A DNA stretch of 64,000 bases, taken from NCBI GenBank assembly GCA_965228125.1, contig OZ245791.1:2976001-3040000 (forward strand). Reading direction: 5' to 3'. The number at the start of each line of letters is the position of its first letter. The first letter of the stretch is position 1. Of the stretch, positions 9,660-19,632 are shown piece after piece. Both the position numbers and the translations under genes were made by a program. Below the pieces are notes generated by a model. It saw only the letters and a program-made list of their open reading frames with translations, made no database searches and was not told the DNA's origin. The stretch is from GWF2-38-69 sp965228125 (GTDB taxonomy: Bacteria > Verrucomicrobiota > Lentisphaeria > Victivallales > GWF2-38-69).

Positions 9660-9738
9660 TTTATGGAGAATGAATAATGGGCAATGGACAATGGGTGGCA
9701 ACTATCCATTATTAATTGTTAATTATCAATTGTGAATT
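9660..9738. repeat. Heptamer array switching from direct to inverted orientation
   Basis: The first half (about 9664-9695) holds plus-strand heptamers (AATGAAT, AATGGGC, AATGGAC). The second half (about 9705-9738) holds the same family on the minus strand (ATCCATT, ATTAATTG units) and ends at the ATG of the second ABC gene, exactly as before the first ABC gene. The two halves could pair as a hairpin. Confidence 0.72.
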
Positions 9739-11877
9739 ATGAAAATCGATACAGCTCTGGAGTGCCTTTATATCTCTGCAAAGATTCTAGGCATTCCTGC
9801 CGACAAAGCTCAAATGCAGAGGGCTTATGTCGTTGGCGAATCTCAGATGAATAAAATCCAGTTTATCAGGGCTGGCCGTGATTTGGGAATGAAGGTCGGG
9901 TCTTTCATTCCTAAAACTGCAAAGTGCTTTTCTACTATGGCATACCCATCAGTAGCTATTTCAAAGGATAATAACTTCGTTGTGCTGAATGGAATCAGTG
10001 ATGACAAACAATCTCTTCTGGTTATAGACCCTGCTATAGGGCAGGCTGTGCCTGTGGCGGTGGCTGATTTTATCCAACAGTGGTCCGGAGAACTTATTCT
10101 TATGACCCGCAGATATTCTGAAGAGGCGAAGGAGAAAGAGTTCGGGCTGGCCTGGTTCTTTCCGGCTCTCTGGAGATACAAACGCTTTATGCTTCAGGTT
10201 CTGGGGATCTCTTTTCTCTTGCAACTTGTCGGTCTCGGGGCGCCGCTTCTCATGCAGGTAATAATTGATAAGGTTTTAGTCCATCGAAGCTGGGGTACGC
10301 TAAACAGCATAGTCGGAGCGTTGATTTTAATTGCATTTGTGCAATGCTGGATCACCTGGCTAAGAGCTTACTTATTTACCAATACGATAAATAAAGTAGA
10401 TGTAAGTCTGGGAGATAAACTCTTCCGTCATGTATTAGGCTTGCCTTTAAAATATTTTGAGAGAAATCAAGTGGGAGATGTGGTAGCCCGTGTAGGAGAG
10501 CTAAATCAGATTCGTCAATTTATCACAGGAACAGGTTTGACTGTAGTGCTGGATGTCTTTTTCGTTCTTACTTACTTCATAGTAATGCTCAACTACAGTT
10601 ACAGCCTGACTTTGATAACGATTGGAGTGATTATAGTTTTTGCCGTTTTTCAGCTTAGCTTTGTTCCTTTTTATAAGAAATTCTTACAGGATAAGTTCAA
10701 TATTGCCACAAAGAATAAATCGTACCTCATAGAGACTTTAACGGGAATTCAGACTGTAAAAGCTTCCGCAGTTGAGAATCATATAATCAGGAAATGGGAG
10801 CAGATGCTTTCTCAGTATGTAAATATATCATTCAGATTGGTAAATCTTTCAAATATAGCTGGGAATATCGGCACTGTGATCCAGCAGTGTTTTGTGATTG
10901 GAATACTATATCTTGGGGCAAATTTAATTATGGCTAATAAACTGACTTTGGGAGAACTCATAGCATTTCAGATGATTTCAAGCCAGGTGATAGAACCTAT
11001 GCTTCGCCTTGTTAATATGTGGCAGTCCTTCCAGTCAACAAAAGTGTCAGTTGACAGGCTCGGAGATATTTTAAATGTGGAGCGTGAGCCTGCATTCAAT
11101 CCAAACCGCACTACTCTTCCTAATCTTGAAGGGCATATACAGTTTGACAGGGTAACTTTCCGTTACAAAGAAGAACTTCCGGAAGTAATTAAATCTCTTT
11201 CATTTGAGATCAGATCAGGAATGAAGGTGGGCCTTGTCGGGAGGTCAGGATCAGGGAAAAGCACGTTGACCAAATTAATTCAGCGCATATATGTGCCTGA
11301 AAGCGGACGCATACTAATTGATGGTGTAGATATCGCTCAGGTAGAACCAGCCTGGTTAAGAAGACAAATCGGTGTAGTGCTGCAGGAAAATTTCCTATTC
11401 AATGGCAGCATCAGCGAGAATGTAATCATATCAAAAGCCGGAGCTGAAGAAGACGAGATGCTTCATGTAGCGCATGTTGCAGGAGTGGATGCTTTTGTCG
11501 ATCAGATGCCCGAAAACTATGATACTTCGGTGGGAGAACGCGGATCTAGCCTCTCCGGCGGCCAACGACAAAGGGTAGCTATAGCCAGAGCTCTGATCAA
11601 TAATCCGAAAATTGTTATTTTTGATGAGGCTACAAGCGCATTGGATTATGAGACAGAGAATTTAGTTATGCAGAATATAGAGAAAATAGCTGAAGGAAGA
11701 ACGATGTTCATAATAGCTCACAGGCTTTCTACCGTTCGCAGTTGTGATCTGATTATGGTTGTAGAAAAAGGGCAGATTGTAGAGTCTGGCGCACATGATG
11801 AACTTATGCAGCAGAAGGGATTCTATTATAATCAGTATATCCAACAGGAGGGAGAATTGGTAATGGAGAATGGATAA
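9739..11877 (+). CDS. Second type I secretion ABC transporter with C39-like domain (RtxE type)
   Basis: ABC exporter of 712 residues, clearly related to but diverged from the one at 5697. It has a C39-like domain (about 1-130) with DTALECL in place of DCGxxCL (catalytic Cys replaced by Thr5), a transmembrane domain (about 150-440) and a nucleotide-binding domain with Walker A GRSGSGKST, signature LSGGQRQR and Walker B IVIFDEATSALD, all intact. With the ABC and HlyD genes before it this gives the order B-D-E known from MARTX secretion in Vibrio, where two different ABC proteins are both needed. The last residues (GELVMENG) are encoded by heptamer repeat DNA, so the original stop has been replaced by the array. 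No Shine-Dalgarno is seen. Confidence 0.93.
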   Translation: MKIDTALECLYISAKILGIPADKAQMQRAYVVGESQMNKIQFIRAGRDLGMKVGSFIPKTAKCFSTMAYPSVAISKDNNFVVLNGISDDKQSLLVIDPAIGQAVPVAVADFIQQWSGELILMTRRYSEEAKEKEFGLAWFFPALWRYKRFMLQVLGISFLLQLVGLGAPLLMQVIIDKVLVHRSWGTLNSIVGALILIAFVQCWITWLRAYLFTNTINKVDVSLGDKLFRHVLGLPLKYFERNQVGDVVARVGELNQIRQFITGTGLTVVLDVFFVLTYFIVMLNYSYSLTLITIGVIIVFAVFQLSFVPFYKKFLQDKFNIATKNKSYLIETLTGIQTVKASAVENHIIRKWEQMLSQYVNISFRLVNLSNIAGNIGTVIQQCFVIGILYLGANLIMANKLTLGELIAFQMISSQVIEPMLRLVNMWQSFQSTKVSVDRLGDILNVEREPAFNPNRTTLPNLEGHIQFDRVTFRYKEELPEVIKSLSFEIRSGMKVGLVGRSGSGKSTLTKLIQRIYVPESGRILIDGVDIAQVEPAWLRRQIGVVLQENFLFNGSISENVIISKAGAEEDEMLHVAHVAGVDAFVDQMPENYDTSVGERGSSLSGGQRQRVAIARALINNPKIVIFDEATSALDYETENLVMQNIEKIAEGRTMFIIAHRLSTVRSCDLIMVVEKGQIVESGAHDELMQQKGFYYNQYIQQEGELVMENG

Positions 11878-11972
11878 TTAACAATTGACAATGAGATAAG
11901 AAGGGAATGGGGGAATATGGATAGGGAGCAATTGAGAATTGATAATGGACAATTGAAAATTGATAATAGCCA
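11853..11972 (+). repeat. Degenerate 7-bp repeat array, array 3
   Basis: Heptamers AATGGAG, AATGGAT, AATTGAC, AATTGAG, AATTGAT, AATGGAC, AATTGAA overlap the 3' end of the second ABC gene and continue about 95 bases past its stop codon. There is no S23 gene here, so the array may be an empty site or a decayed cassette. Confidence 0.78.
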
Positions 11973-12042
11973 ACAGCTATCCTGAGGTGAATTATTTTAA
12001 CAAAATTTAAATTCATAAAATAAATAAGTGGAGGATTGTATC

Positions 12043-13281
12043 ATGAAAAAAATTCTATTCCTAACAGTCATTACAACATGTTTCTTTTATTACAGCAAGT
12101 TCTTAGCAGTAGATATTTGCGACCAAAAAGGATTTAATGGTGTAGTTTTTCAAAATAATGAGACAAAAGAATATTTAGCCTCAAATAGAGGAATGGATAG
12201 TTTATGTAAATTCTATTTCACTAGCAATCCCAGCATAAACCAATCCGTAATATTCAATGGAATAGTTTTTTATCTGGCTGCAGTAGATAAGCTCCAGAAA
12301 AATTCAGGATACATAAATGAATACTTGCCTGAAGGCGAAGAGTTTCCATATTTCAAGAATCTTATAGGTGTATATAACTATGTATATGTCAATGACCCTG
12401 TGGAGTTTGCACAACAATATTATGATCAGAACGTTCAACTGAAAAATCCTGCCAAGCTGTTTTTCAACAAGGACAAAACAATTTCATACCTATGCACTAT
12501 CATGACAGGGCAAAAAGATCCTCAAGAACCCAAGTCAGAAGCAGAAGAGAGCAATAATAAAAAACAGAAAGAAGACAATCTTATATTAGAATTTAATCTA
12601 TGGAAATATACAAAACTTCCCAAATATAAGGGAATTGTAGCATTTCAATATGCCTACCGTATTTATGGAATGCCTTCAGAAGAGGAATATAAAAAAGCTA
12701 CAGAAAGGATGTATTCATATTGGATATATGAAGTTGTGGCTACTCCTTTTCCTAAGATATATCACGTCAAGGGAAAAGATGACTTCATAAGCAATCCTGC
12801 CCCAGAGAAGATTATAAAGCAGGACGTGATAGCTTTGAGTACTTTCAGCGCTTATATGAATGCCTTAAATGAAAAGAATCTTGAGAAAATGCAGAACATA
12901 AGTTTCATGTATAAGTCGTTGTCTGAAGAGCAGATTTCTAAACTTAAAGAAGAATTATCTCAAAGAAAAGACTTTCATATCACATTTCTTGATGTGTATA
13001 AATATAATTCAAATTTTATCATAGGGAAAGTAATCTACAGCAGTAAAGCTTTTAGTGAGAAATACCAGAAGGACATTGAGTATACTGTAGATAACGAATT
13101 TACTCTTACCAAAACAAATAAAAATTGGGTGATTTATAATCTAGAACCGGGGAAAAAACCAGCCGGGATGGAGGCTTATGACAGAGTGAAAAAAAAATAC
13201 AATACAGACAATTTATCCACAGTTGATATAGAAAAACTGAAAAAAGAGTATCTCGACGGCGAAAAGTCTGATAATAATTAA
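12043..13281 (+). CDS. Secreted protein of unknown function with domains A and B
   Basis: Exported protein of about 412 residues, no recognised family. ATG 12043 is chosen over GTG 12028 because GGAGG at 12030-12034 lies 8 bases upstream and would be inside the longer frame. The N-terminus (KKILFLTVITTCFFYYSKFLA) is a signal peptide. Domain A (about residues 60-245) contains INEYLPEGEEFP and AFQYAYRIYGMPSEEEY. Domain B (about 250-410) contains KQDVIALSTFSAYMNALN, KVIYSSKAFSEKY and KLKKEYLDGEKS. Both domains recur in the next gene in the opposite order. The spacing to that gene is 32 bases, so the two are probably coexpressed. Domain A resembles no enzyme I can name; domain B has the size and shape of an NTF2-like fold, which is a guess. 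Confidence 0.85.
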   Translation: MKKILFLTVITTCFFYYSKFLAVDICDQKGFNGVVFQNNETKEYLASNRGMDSLCKFYFTSNPSINQSVIFNGIVFYLAAVDKLQKNSGYINEYLPEGEEFPYFKNLIGVYNYVYVNDPVEFAQQYYDQNVQLKNPAKLFFNKDKTISYLCTIMTGQKDPQEPKSEAEESNNKKQKEDNLILEFNLWKYTKLPKYKGIVAFQYAYRIYGMPSEEEYKKATERMYSYWIYEVVATPFPKIYHVKGKDDFISNPAPEKIIKQDVIALSTFSAYMNALNEKNLEKMQNISFMYKSLSEEQISKLKEELSQRKDFHITFLDVYKYNSNFIIGKVIYSSKAFSEKYQKDIEYTVDNEFTLTKTNKNWVIYNLEPGKKPAGMEAYDRVKKKYNTDNLSTVDIEKLKKEYLDGEKSDNN

Positions 13282-13313
13282 ATGAAATATAGGTTAATTA
13301 AAAAGTTTATTTT

Positions 13314-15284
13314 ATGAAGAAAATTACTGCATTTCTACTGGCGGTTTTTCTGATTGCCGGCGTTTCGGTTTTTGCTGTTCCTTATGGTCAATATGATGTG
13401 ATGAAAATCCTAATTGACTCAGGAGAAAAATACCAACTGGATAAGAGTTATGCGAGTACTATTATAGATGACTTATCAACTCATGCAGGAGGGTATCCTG
13501 TTCGTTTTGATAGTGAACAGGATAAAGAGCGTGCAATTAAAGATGCTAAAATGCTTTCTGAAATGCTCAATGTCATGGCTGATTCAGCTGCTCCTGATAA
13601 AGGAGTTCTCTTTCTAAGTGCCTTAACAAATATGATTTGTTATAATCTTGATATAGCAGGTTCTGGAGAAAAGGCTAATTCTCAGTTTAAAATGCTGCTT
13701 TCAATGGATCCTGAAAGTCCATACGCAAATTACTTTTATGGTAATTTTCTGGCAGGTTCCGGAAAAACAAAAGAAAGTATTCCGTATCTTAAGAAAGCTT
13801 TGGATAGGGGAGAACCAAGAGCTGCTTTATCTCTCGGTATGGCATATTTAACTCTTGGAGAGAAAGAACAAGCTCTTATATATCTGAAACAATATAAAAA
13901 GCTTGTTCCTGATGATACTAAATCCGATGGGCTAATTAAGGCCATAGAAGAAGGAAGTGTAGTTAGGAAAAACGCTACTAGCAAACTTGAGTCATCTTCG
14001 AATCTGATAACAAAAGTTCAGTATATAACAAAATATCAGGATGCTCCTATCCTGAAGAAGTATCCTGATAGAATAACAATTCTTTATGAAAATGATAATG
14101 GAAGGAAAACATCTGCAACGATTTACTTTTCTCAGATGTCCGATGATCTCAAGAAATATTTAGGCTGCGAGGATAAGAGTGAGAAAGCTAACTCATCTAC
14201 TTCAGACACATCATCAGATAATAATAGTGAAACAATAGATAAAACATTCAATCTGGACAAAGTAAGTGTAGAAAATACCGATACAACTAGAATTACCCGC
14301 CAGGATGTAATTGCTCTCGATACGCTTCAGCGTTTTATGAACGCACTTAACTCGAATGATGAAAAAAAGATAAAGGATATTTTTCCTGAACACAACGGCC
14401 TTAATCCTAATATGCTGAAGTTATTTAAAGAAATAGATCCTGATTTTGTTTTCAATGGTTACAAGGATTCCTACATCAGGTTAATAACAGTGAAGAATTA
14501 CGGTATCGGCATAATCACAGGAACTATTGTCTATTCTTCAGAGATATTGAGCAAATCAGATAAAAAGAACAATACCGAATCATTATATCAGTGTATATAT
14601 GCATTAAAAAATGAAAAAGGGAAGTGGAGAATTTATAAGCTCAAATTAGGCGATATAAAAGAAGATGTATTTAATTGGGATCAGATAATGGCTAAATATA
14701 GGTCTGAGAAAATAGACAATGCATATGTTGACAAGCTGAAAAAAGAGTATCTGGATGCAAAGCCATCACCCAAGACAGTTGCTTTTAATGGTGAAATATA
14801 CAATTTGGCTTTTGTTGAACCTATTCAGCAGCTGAGTGGATTTATAAATGAATACTTGCCACCAGGAGAATCTTTTCCGAGGTTTAATAAAATGATTGGC
14901 TTTTATTATTATCCATTAGAAGCAGATCCTATAGATATACTGAAAGCTCACATACAGCAAGCTCAAAAAGAAATGCCGAATGGAATTGAAATGCCTTATG
15001 CTCTTTATACCACTGGCAGAAAGGATACGGCTCTTGCCTGTTTTGTCATGGTTGCACCAGACCCCGATGCGAAGCAAAAAGGACAAAGCCTTATTTGGGA
15101 ATTCAACGTCTACAAGTGCAAACTTTCAGAAAAGAAAAAGGCAACAGTCAAACTTCAATACGCATTTAGGATTTACGGCATGCCATCGAAAGTTGAATGT
15201 ATGGAAGCATATAAAAGAATGGCTACTCAATTGGTTATAGAAATGTATTACACTCCCATTCCTGGACTGTATAAGAAACTGTAA
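13314..15284 (+). CDS. Secreted TPR protein with domains B and A (permuted relative to neighbour)
   Basis: Exported protein of 656 residues. Signal peptide KKITAFLLAVFLIAGVSVFA with cleavage probable after FA. Tetratricopeptide-like repeats occupy about residues 85-215 (YANYFYGNFLAGSGKTKESI, ALSLGMAYLTLGEKEQAL). A Ser/Asn/Asp-rich linker (about 280-320) is followed by domain B (RQDVIALDTLQRFMNALN to KLKKEYLDAKPS, about 325-485) and domain A (INEYLPPGESFPRF to LQYAFRIYGMPSKVEC, about 490-656). Domains A and B match the preceding gene at about 35-45 percent by eye but in reversed order. Periplasmic or outer-membrane localisation and a scaffold role are inferred from the TPR part only. Confidence 0.86.
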   Translation: MKKITAFLLAVFLIAGVSVFAVPYGQYDVMKILIDSGEKYQLDKSYASTIIDDLSTHAGGYPVRFDSEQDKERAIKDAKMLSEMLNVMADSAAPDKGVLFLSALTNMICYNLDIAGSGEKANSQFKMLLSMDPESPYANYFYGNFLAGSGKTKESIPYLKKALDRGEPRAALSLGMAYLTLGEKEQALIYLKQYKKLVPDDTKSDGLIKAIEEGSVVRKNATSKLESSSNLITKVQYITKYQDAPILKKYPDRITILYENDNGRKTSATIYFSQMSDDLKKYLGCEDKSEKANSSTSDTSSDNNSETIDKTFNLDKVSVENTDTTRITRQDVIALDTLQRFMNALNSNDEKKIKDIFPEHNGLNPNMLKLFKEIDPDFVFNGYKDSYIRLITVKNYGIGIITGTIVYSSEILSKSDKKNNTESLYQCIYALKNEKGKWRIYKLKLGDIKEDVFNWDQIMAKYRSEKIDNAYVDKLKKEYLDAKPSPKTVAFNGEIYNLAFVEPIQQLSGFINEYLPPGESFPRFNKMIGFYYYPLEADPIDILKAHIQQAQKEMPNGIEMPYALYTTGRKDTALACFVMVAPDPDAKQKGQSLIWEFNVYKCKLSEKKKATVKLQYAFRIYGMPSKVECMEAYKRMATQLVIEMYYTPIPGLYKKL

Positions 15285-15338
15285 TAACTAGCTTAGGCTC
15301 AATAAGTATTATCAAATATTAATAACAAAAAGGACAGA

Positions 15339-18300
15339 ATGAACAACACATATTTGCTATTCAAACAGAAAAGATTCCTTCCATTGTTTTTAACCCAGTT
15401 TCAGGGGGCATTAACCGATAACCTGATTAAAAATGCACTGATCCTCATGGCCACCTATGAAGTCTATGCGTCAGCACCCGATACTGCCGGGACGATAATA
15501 GCTGTTTCCGGGGCTTTGTTAATGCTGCCTTTTTTCTTCTTTTCATCAATATCCGGCCAGCTTGCAGACAAATATGATAAAGCTGTAATTGCCAGAATCA
15601 TCAAAGGATTTGAAATATGCGTGATGCTGCTTGCTGTATATGGTTTTATGCAGAGAAACATTTTTATCCTTCTTTCTGTTGTTTTTCTTCTTGGTTTGCA
15701 TTCAACCTTTTTCGGCCCTATAAAATATTCAATTTTGCCTCAACATTTAGAGGAGAAAGAACTTCTTGCAGGGAATGCGTTTATTGAAGGGGGGACATTT
15801 ATAGCAATACTTATTGGCTGTATTCTTGGAAACGAGATGCCATCTCTTTTTAATCTCGGATCACTCAGTGCCGGAGCCGTTTATGTCGCAGGATTTGGAA
15901 CAGTCCTTAGTTCTATCGGATTCATTATCAGCTTTTTCATCCCGACGGCACCATCTTTTCATCCCGATATAAAGATCGATAAAAATGTATTCAAATCCAC
16001 CATGGACATTATTAAATATTCTAAGGCTAATCAAAGAGTTTTCAGCTCCATAATGGGGGTTTCTTGGTTCTGGCTTATCGGAATGACTATTCTGACTCTT
16101 TTGCCAAATTTTGCAAAAACGACTCTTAATGCAGAACCTTCTGTCTATACCTTGTTCTTAGTCGTATTTACAGTCGGAATGGCTGCAGGTTCTATCATAT
16201 GCGAAAGAATCCTCAAGGCATATCTAGACACAAGGTATGTCCCTTTTGGAGCTTTAGGCATGACTATTTTTATAATTGTCTTATTTGCCTTAACAACAAC
16301 TTATCAGAGCACAGGCGAACCCCTAAGTTTACTTGCTTTCTTATCCTCAATATATAATTGGCTGATTATACTAGATACATGGCTTATAGCTTTGTTTGCG
16401 GGTTTCTTCGTAGTTCCGTTAAATACCAATATCCAGTATCTGTCGGACAAGTCTCATATGTCCAGGGTGATTGCTGCCAACAATATATTCAATTCATTAT
16501 TCATGGTCGCAGGAGCTGTATTCTACACGGTATGTTTAAAATTTTTAGGGTTACCAATTCCGGTTATTATACTCATCCTTGGGTTGTTAAATTTACTGGT
16601 GACAGTCTACATCGTAAAAACCATTCCTGGATCGCTTCTTAAAGTTAATCTCGAATGGATACTGAAACTATTATACAAGGTGAAAGTTACCGGATATGAA
16701 AACTTTGCACAAGCCGGTGAACGAGTTCTCGTTATTGCCAATCACACTTCTTTTATAGATGGCTTATTGCTTGCTGTGTTTCTGCCAGGAAAATTTATCT
16801 TTGCCGTAAACACGCAGTTCGCTAAAAAATGGTACATAAAAATGCTTGATTCTTTAATAGACTTTCTGCCTATTGATCCGGTTAAACCAATGGCAGCAGT
16901 AACCATAATAAAGGAAATAAGAAAAGGTAAAAAATGTATTATTTTCCCGGAAGGCCGCCTGACTATGACAGGAGCGCTTATGAAGATATATGAAGGGCCT
17001 TCGACTATTGCGGAAAAATCCAATGCCAGGATACTTCCTGTCAGAATTGACGGGGCATTGTATACTCCGTTTACCAGGGCAAAAGGGAAAGTAGCTACCA
17101 AATGGTTTCCCCAGATTACTATTACGATATTGCCCCATAGAGAGTTTAATATTGACCCCGGTTTAACCAGCAGGGAAAGACGCCGCCTCGCCAGTATGAA
17201 GCTATATAGCTTTATGACAGAAATGATGTTTGACAGCAGTTGCTACAAGGAGAAGATATTTTCCTCTCTCTTGAAGGCTCAAAAAGTATTCGGGAAAAAG
17301 CATAAAATAATTGAGGATTTGGAGAGAACACAGTTTTCATATATAAACATTGTAAGAAAATCGTTCATTCTGGGAGACCATTTAAGCCATACTTATAAGA
17401 ATGAAACCAGGTATGGAATATTAATGCCCAATGCTGTTTCAACTCTAGTCGTATTCTTATCGATGCACACTCATGGGAAAGTTCCTGTACTGATAAATTT
17501 TTCGACCGGAGTTGCGAATGTCTTGCATTCCATTTCCATTTCTGGGATAAAGCATATATTCACTTCAAGAAGGTTTATTGAATCAGCAAAGCTGGGTGAT
17601 TTAATTCAGGAGATACAAAAGACCGGATACGACGTGGTGTTTCTTGAAAACGTTAAAAGCTCTATTTCAATCAGAAATATATTTTTGGGCTGGATATACT
17701 CATGTTTCCCAAAAATATCTTTCAGAATGCTTTCAAGACCTGCAACAGCCGATGATCCAGCCGTTGTCCTCTTTACGTCAGGTTCGGAAGGAAAACCAAA
17801 AGGCGTAGCATTAAGCCACACCAATTTACAGGCAAACAGATACCAGGTAAGCTCAAAAGTGGACTTCACTAGTTCGGACACTATTTTCAATGCCTTACCT
17901 TTATTTCATTCATTCGGGCTTACTTGCGGAACAATCCTGCCATTTTTATCTGGGGTCAAAGTATTTCTTTACCCTTCCCCGCTTCACTATAAGATCGTAC
18001 CAGAGCTGGCATATGATACGAATTCGACAATCATGTTTGGCACTGATACCTTCCTGATGAATTATGGAAAAGCAGCTCATCCCTACGATTTTTATAGCGT
18101 CAGGTATGTATTTGCAGGTGCGGAGAAACTAAAAAAAGAGACTATTGAGACCTGGAATAATAAATTCGGAATCAGGATATTTGAAGGCTATGGAGCAACT
18201 GAAACATCACCGATTTTAGCAACGAATACACCTATGGAATGTAAAATTGGCAGCGTAGGAAAACTGCTGCCGCGAGTTGAGAGCAAACTTGAACATTTTG

Positions 18301-18776
18301 AAGGAGTAGAAGACGGCGGAAGATTGTTTGTAAGGGGGCCGAACATAATGTCAGGATATATTCTATCGCCTGAAAATCCACAGGTAATACCCCTTGAAGA
18401 TGGATGGTATGACACAGGGGATATAGTTCGCTTTGACAGCGAAGGATATGCTTATATTATTGGAAGGGCCAAGCGCTTTGCAAAAATAGCAGGGGAAATG
18501 GTTTCGCTCACACAGGTTGAATCCGAAATAAGTAAACTTTCTCAGGGATATTTGCATGCTGTGGCGTCAATTCCTGATCCAAGCAAAGGTGAACAGCTGA
18601 TTCTTGTCACCGAATCTTCAGTTACCAGAAAAGAGATACTTGAACATTTTAAATCAAAAGGGCTTTCTGAAATCATGATTCCCAAAAAAATAATTAATGT
18701 TAAAACAATGCCTTTGCTCGGAACAGGAAAGATAGACTATCAAACTATAAAGAAAATGACTTATGAAATGTTATAA
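15339..18776 (+). CDS. aas: LplT-type MFS / PlsC acyltransferase / acyl-ACP synthetase fusion
   Basis: Triple-domain membrane enzyme of 1145 residues that would flip lysophospholipid inward and re-acylate it using ATP and free fatty acid. Residues about 1-415 form a 12-helix MFS domain of the LplT type. About 430-625 form a PlsC acyltransferase with the HX4D motif NHTSFIDG (His about 468) and FPEGR (about 537). About 640-1145 form an AMP-binding ligase with FTSGSEGKPKG (about 811), YGATETSP (about 951), YDTGDIV (about 1024) and the C-terminal catalytic lysine in GTGKIDY. Enterobacteria encode LplT and Aas separately; fusions are common in other diderms. AAGGA precedes the ATG. It begins the lipid cluster, 59 bases before the next acyltransferase. 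Confidence 0.94.
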   Translation: MNNTYLLFKQKRFLPLFLTQFQGALTDNLIKNALILMATYEVYASAPDTAGTIIAVSGALLMLPFFFFSSISGQLADKYDKAVIARIIKGFEICVMLLAVYGFMQRNIFILLSVVFLLGLHSTFFGPIKYSILPQHLEEKELLAGNAFIEGGTFIAILIGCILGNEMPSLFNLGSLSAGAVYVAGFGTVLSSIGFIISFFIPTAPSFHPDIKIDKNVFKSTMDIIKYSKANQRVFSSIMGVSWFWLIGMTILTLLPNFAKTTLNAEPSVYTLFLVVFTVGMAAGSIICERILKAYLDTRYVPFGALGMTIFIIVLFALTTTYQSTGEPLSLLAFLSSIYNWLIILDTWLIALFAGFFVVPLNTNIQYLSDKSHMSRVIAANNIFNSLFMVAGAVFYTVCLKFLGLPIPVIILILGLLNLLVTVYIVKTIPGSLLKVNLEWILKLLYKVKVTGYENFAQAGERVLVIANHTSFIDGLLLAVFLPGKFIFAVNTQFAKKWYIKMLDSLIDFLPIDPVKPMAAVTIIKEIRKGKKCIIFPEGRLTMTGALMKIYEGPSTIAEKSNARILPVRIDGALYTPFTRAKGKVATKWFPQITITILPHREFNIDPGLTSRERRRLASMKLYSFMTEMMFDSSCYKEKIFSSLLKAQKVFGKKHKIIEDLERTQFSYINIVRKSFILGDHLSHTYKNETRYGILMPNAVSTLVVFLSMHTHGKVPVLINFSTGVANVLHSISISGIKHIFTSRRFIESAKLGDLIQEIQKTGYDVVFLENVKSSISIRNIFLGWIYSCFPKISFRMLSRPATADDPAVVLFTSGSEGKPKGVALSHTNLQANRYQVSSKVDFTSSDTIFNALPLFHSFGLTCGTILPFLSGVKVFLYPSPLHYKIVPELAYDTNSTIMFGTDTFLMNYGKAAHPYDFYSVRYVFAGAEKLKKETIETWNNKFGIRIFEGYGATETSPILATNTPMECKIGSVGKLLPRVESKLEHFEGVEDGGRLFVRGPNIMSGYILSPENPQVIPLEDGWYDTGDIVRFDSEGYAYIIGRAKRFAKIAGEMVSLTQVESEISKLSQGYLHAVASIPDPSKGEQLILVTESSVTRKEILEHFKSKGLSEIMIPKKIINVKTMPLLGTGKIDYQTIKKMTYEML

Positions 18777-19574
18777 GAAAAGACGGAAACATAACAAAAT
18801 GTATTGTATAAAAATAATGAGAAGTCTATATAAGTATGCGTAAGGTTAATTTCTGGCATAGATTGGTATGTAGGATTATTGTTAAAATTTATTTTAACAG
18901 AGTGATAGTTGTAAATCCCGAACAAATACCTAGCAATGGTCCTGTAATTTATGTTGCTTTGCACAGAAATGGTGCCGTCGATGGTTTTGTCTATGCGAGA
19001 ATATTCAAAAAATCAGTTCCTCTTATATCATCTCAACTGACAAAGAACCTATTCGGGAAAATATTTTTTACCGGAATAGGGATTCCCCGCGATAGCAAAG
19101 AAGGATCTTCAAAAGATCTTATTGATGCTTTCAGGAAGTGCAGGGATTTGTTAAAAAACAATGGGCAACTGCTCATTTTCCCAGAAGGTACGAGTTCGCT
19201 CGGTCCGGGACATTTACCATTTAAGCCAGGAATTATCAAGATTATAACTGATTGTGTCAAGCATGATATTAAACCGAAAATAATTCCTGTAGGGATACAG
19301 TACGAAGCACCCTGTAATTTCAGACGAAATGTTGAGGTTTATATTGGAAAAGCAATTAGTGTCGAACAGAATATGACTAACAGTAAAGTAGTTGATTCCA
19401 ATGCTTTGCAGAATGATATATGGAACGCGCTGGAAGAAGTAGCAATAAATACTAGTAGTATTCAACAGCATGAAACTGTATCTAGGTTGGCTTATGCGTC
19501 AACATTAGGCACAGGGTATTCTTATTATAGAGCCCTCAAGATATTTGAAAGGGAAATTCCTGAATCAATTATTA

Positions 19575-19582
19575 GTAAATGG
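19575..19582. repeat. Target-site duplication GTAAATGG, left copy
   Basis: Exact 8-bp match to 20986-20993, flanking the element at 19583-20985. The length fits IS256-family insertion (8-9 bp). Confidence 0.88.
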
Positions 19583-19632
19583 GGCTGTTTAAGAAATTTT
19601 GTGTATTTGGTCTTTTGTCTTCTGTATTTTTT

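Noticed and set aside
5205..11972. Heptamer arrays as a CRISPR array
   Set aside because: The period is 7 bp with no spacers, units are degenerate, and no Cas genes are present.
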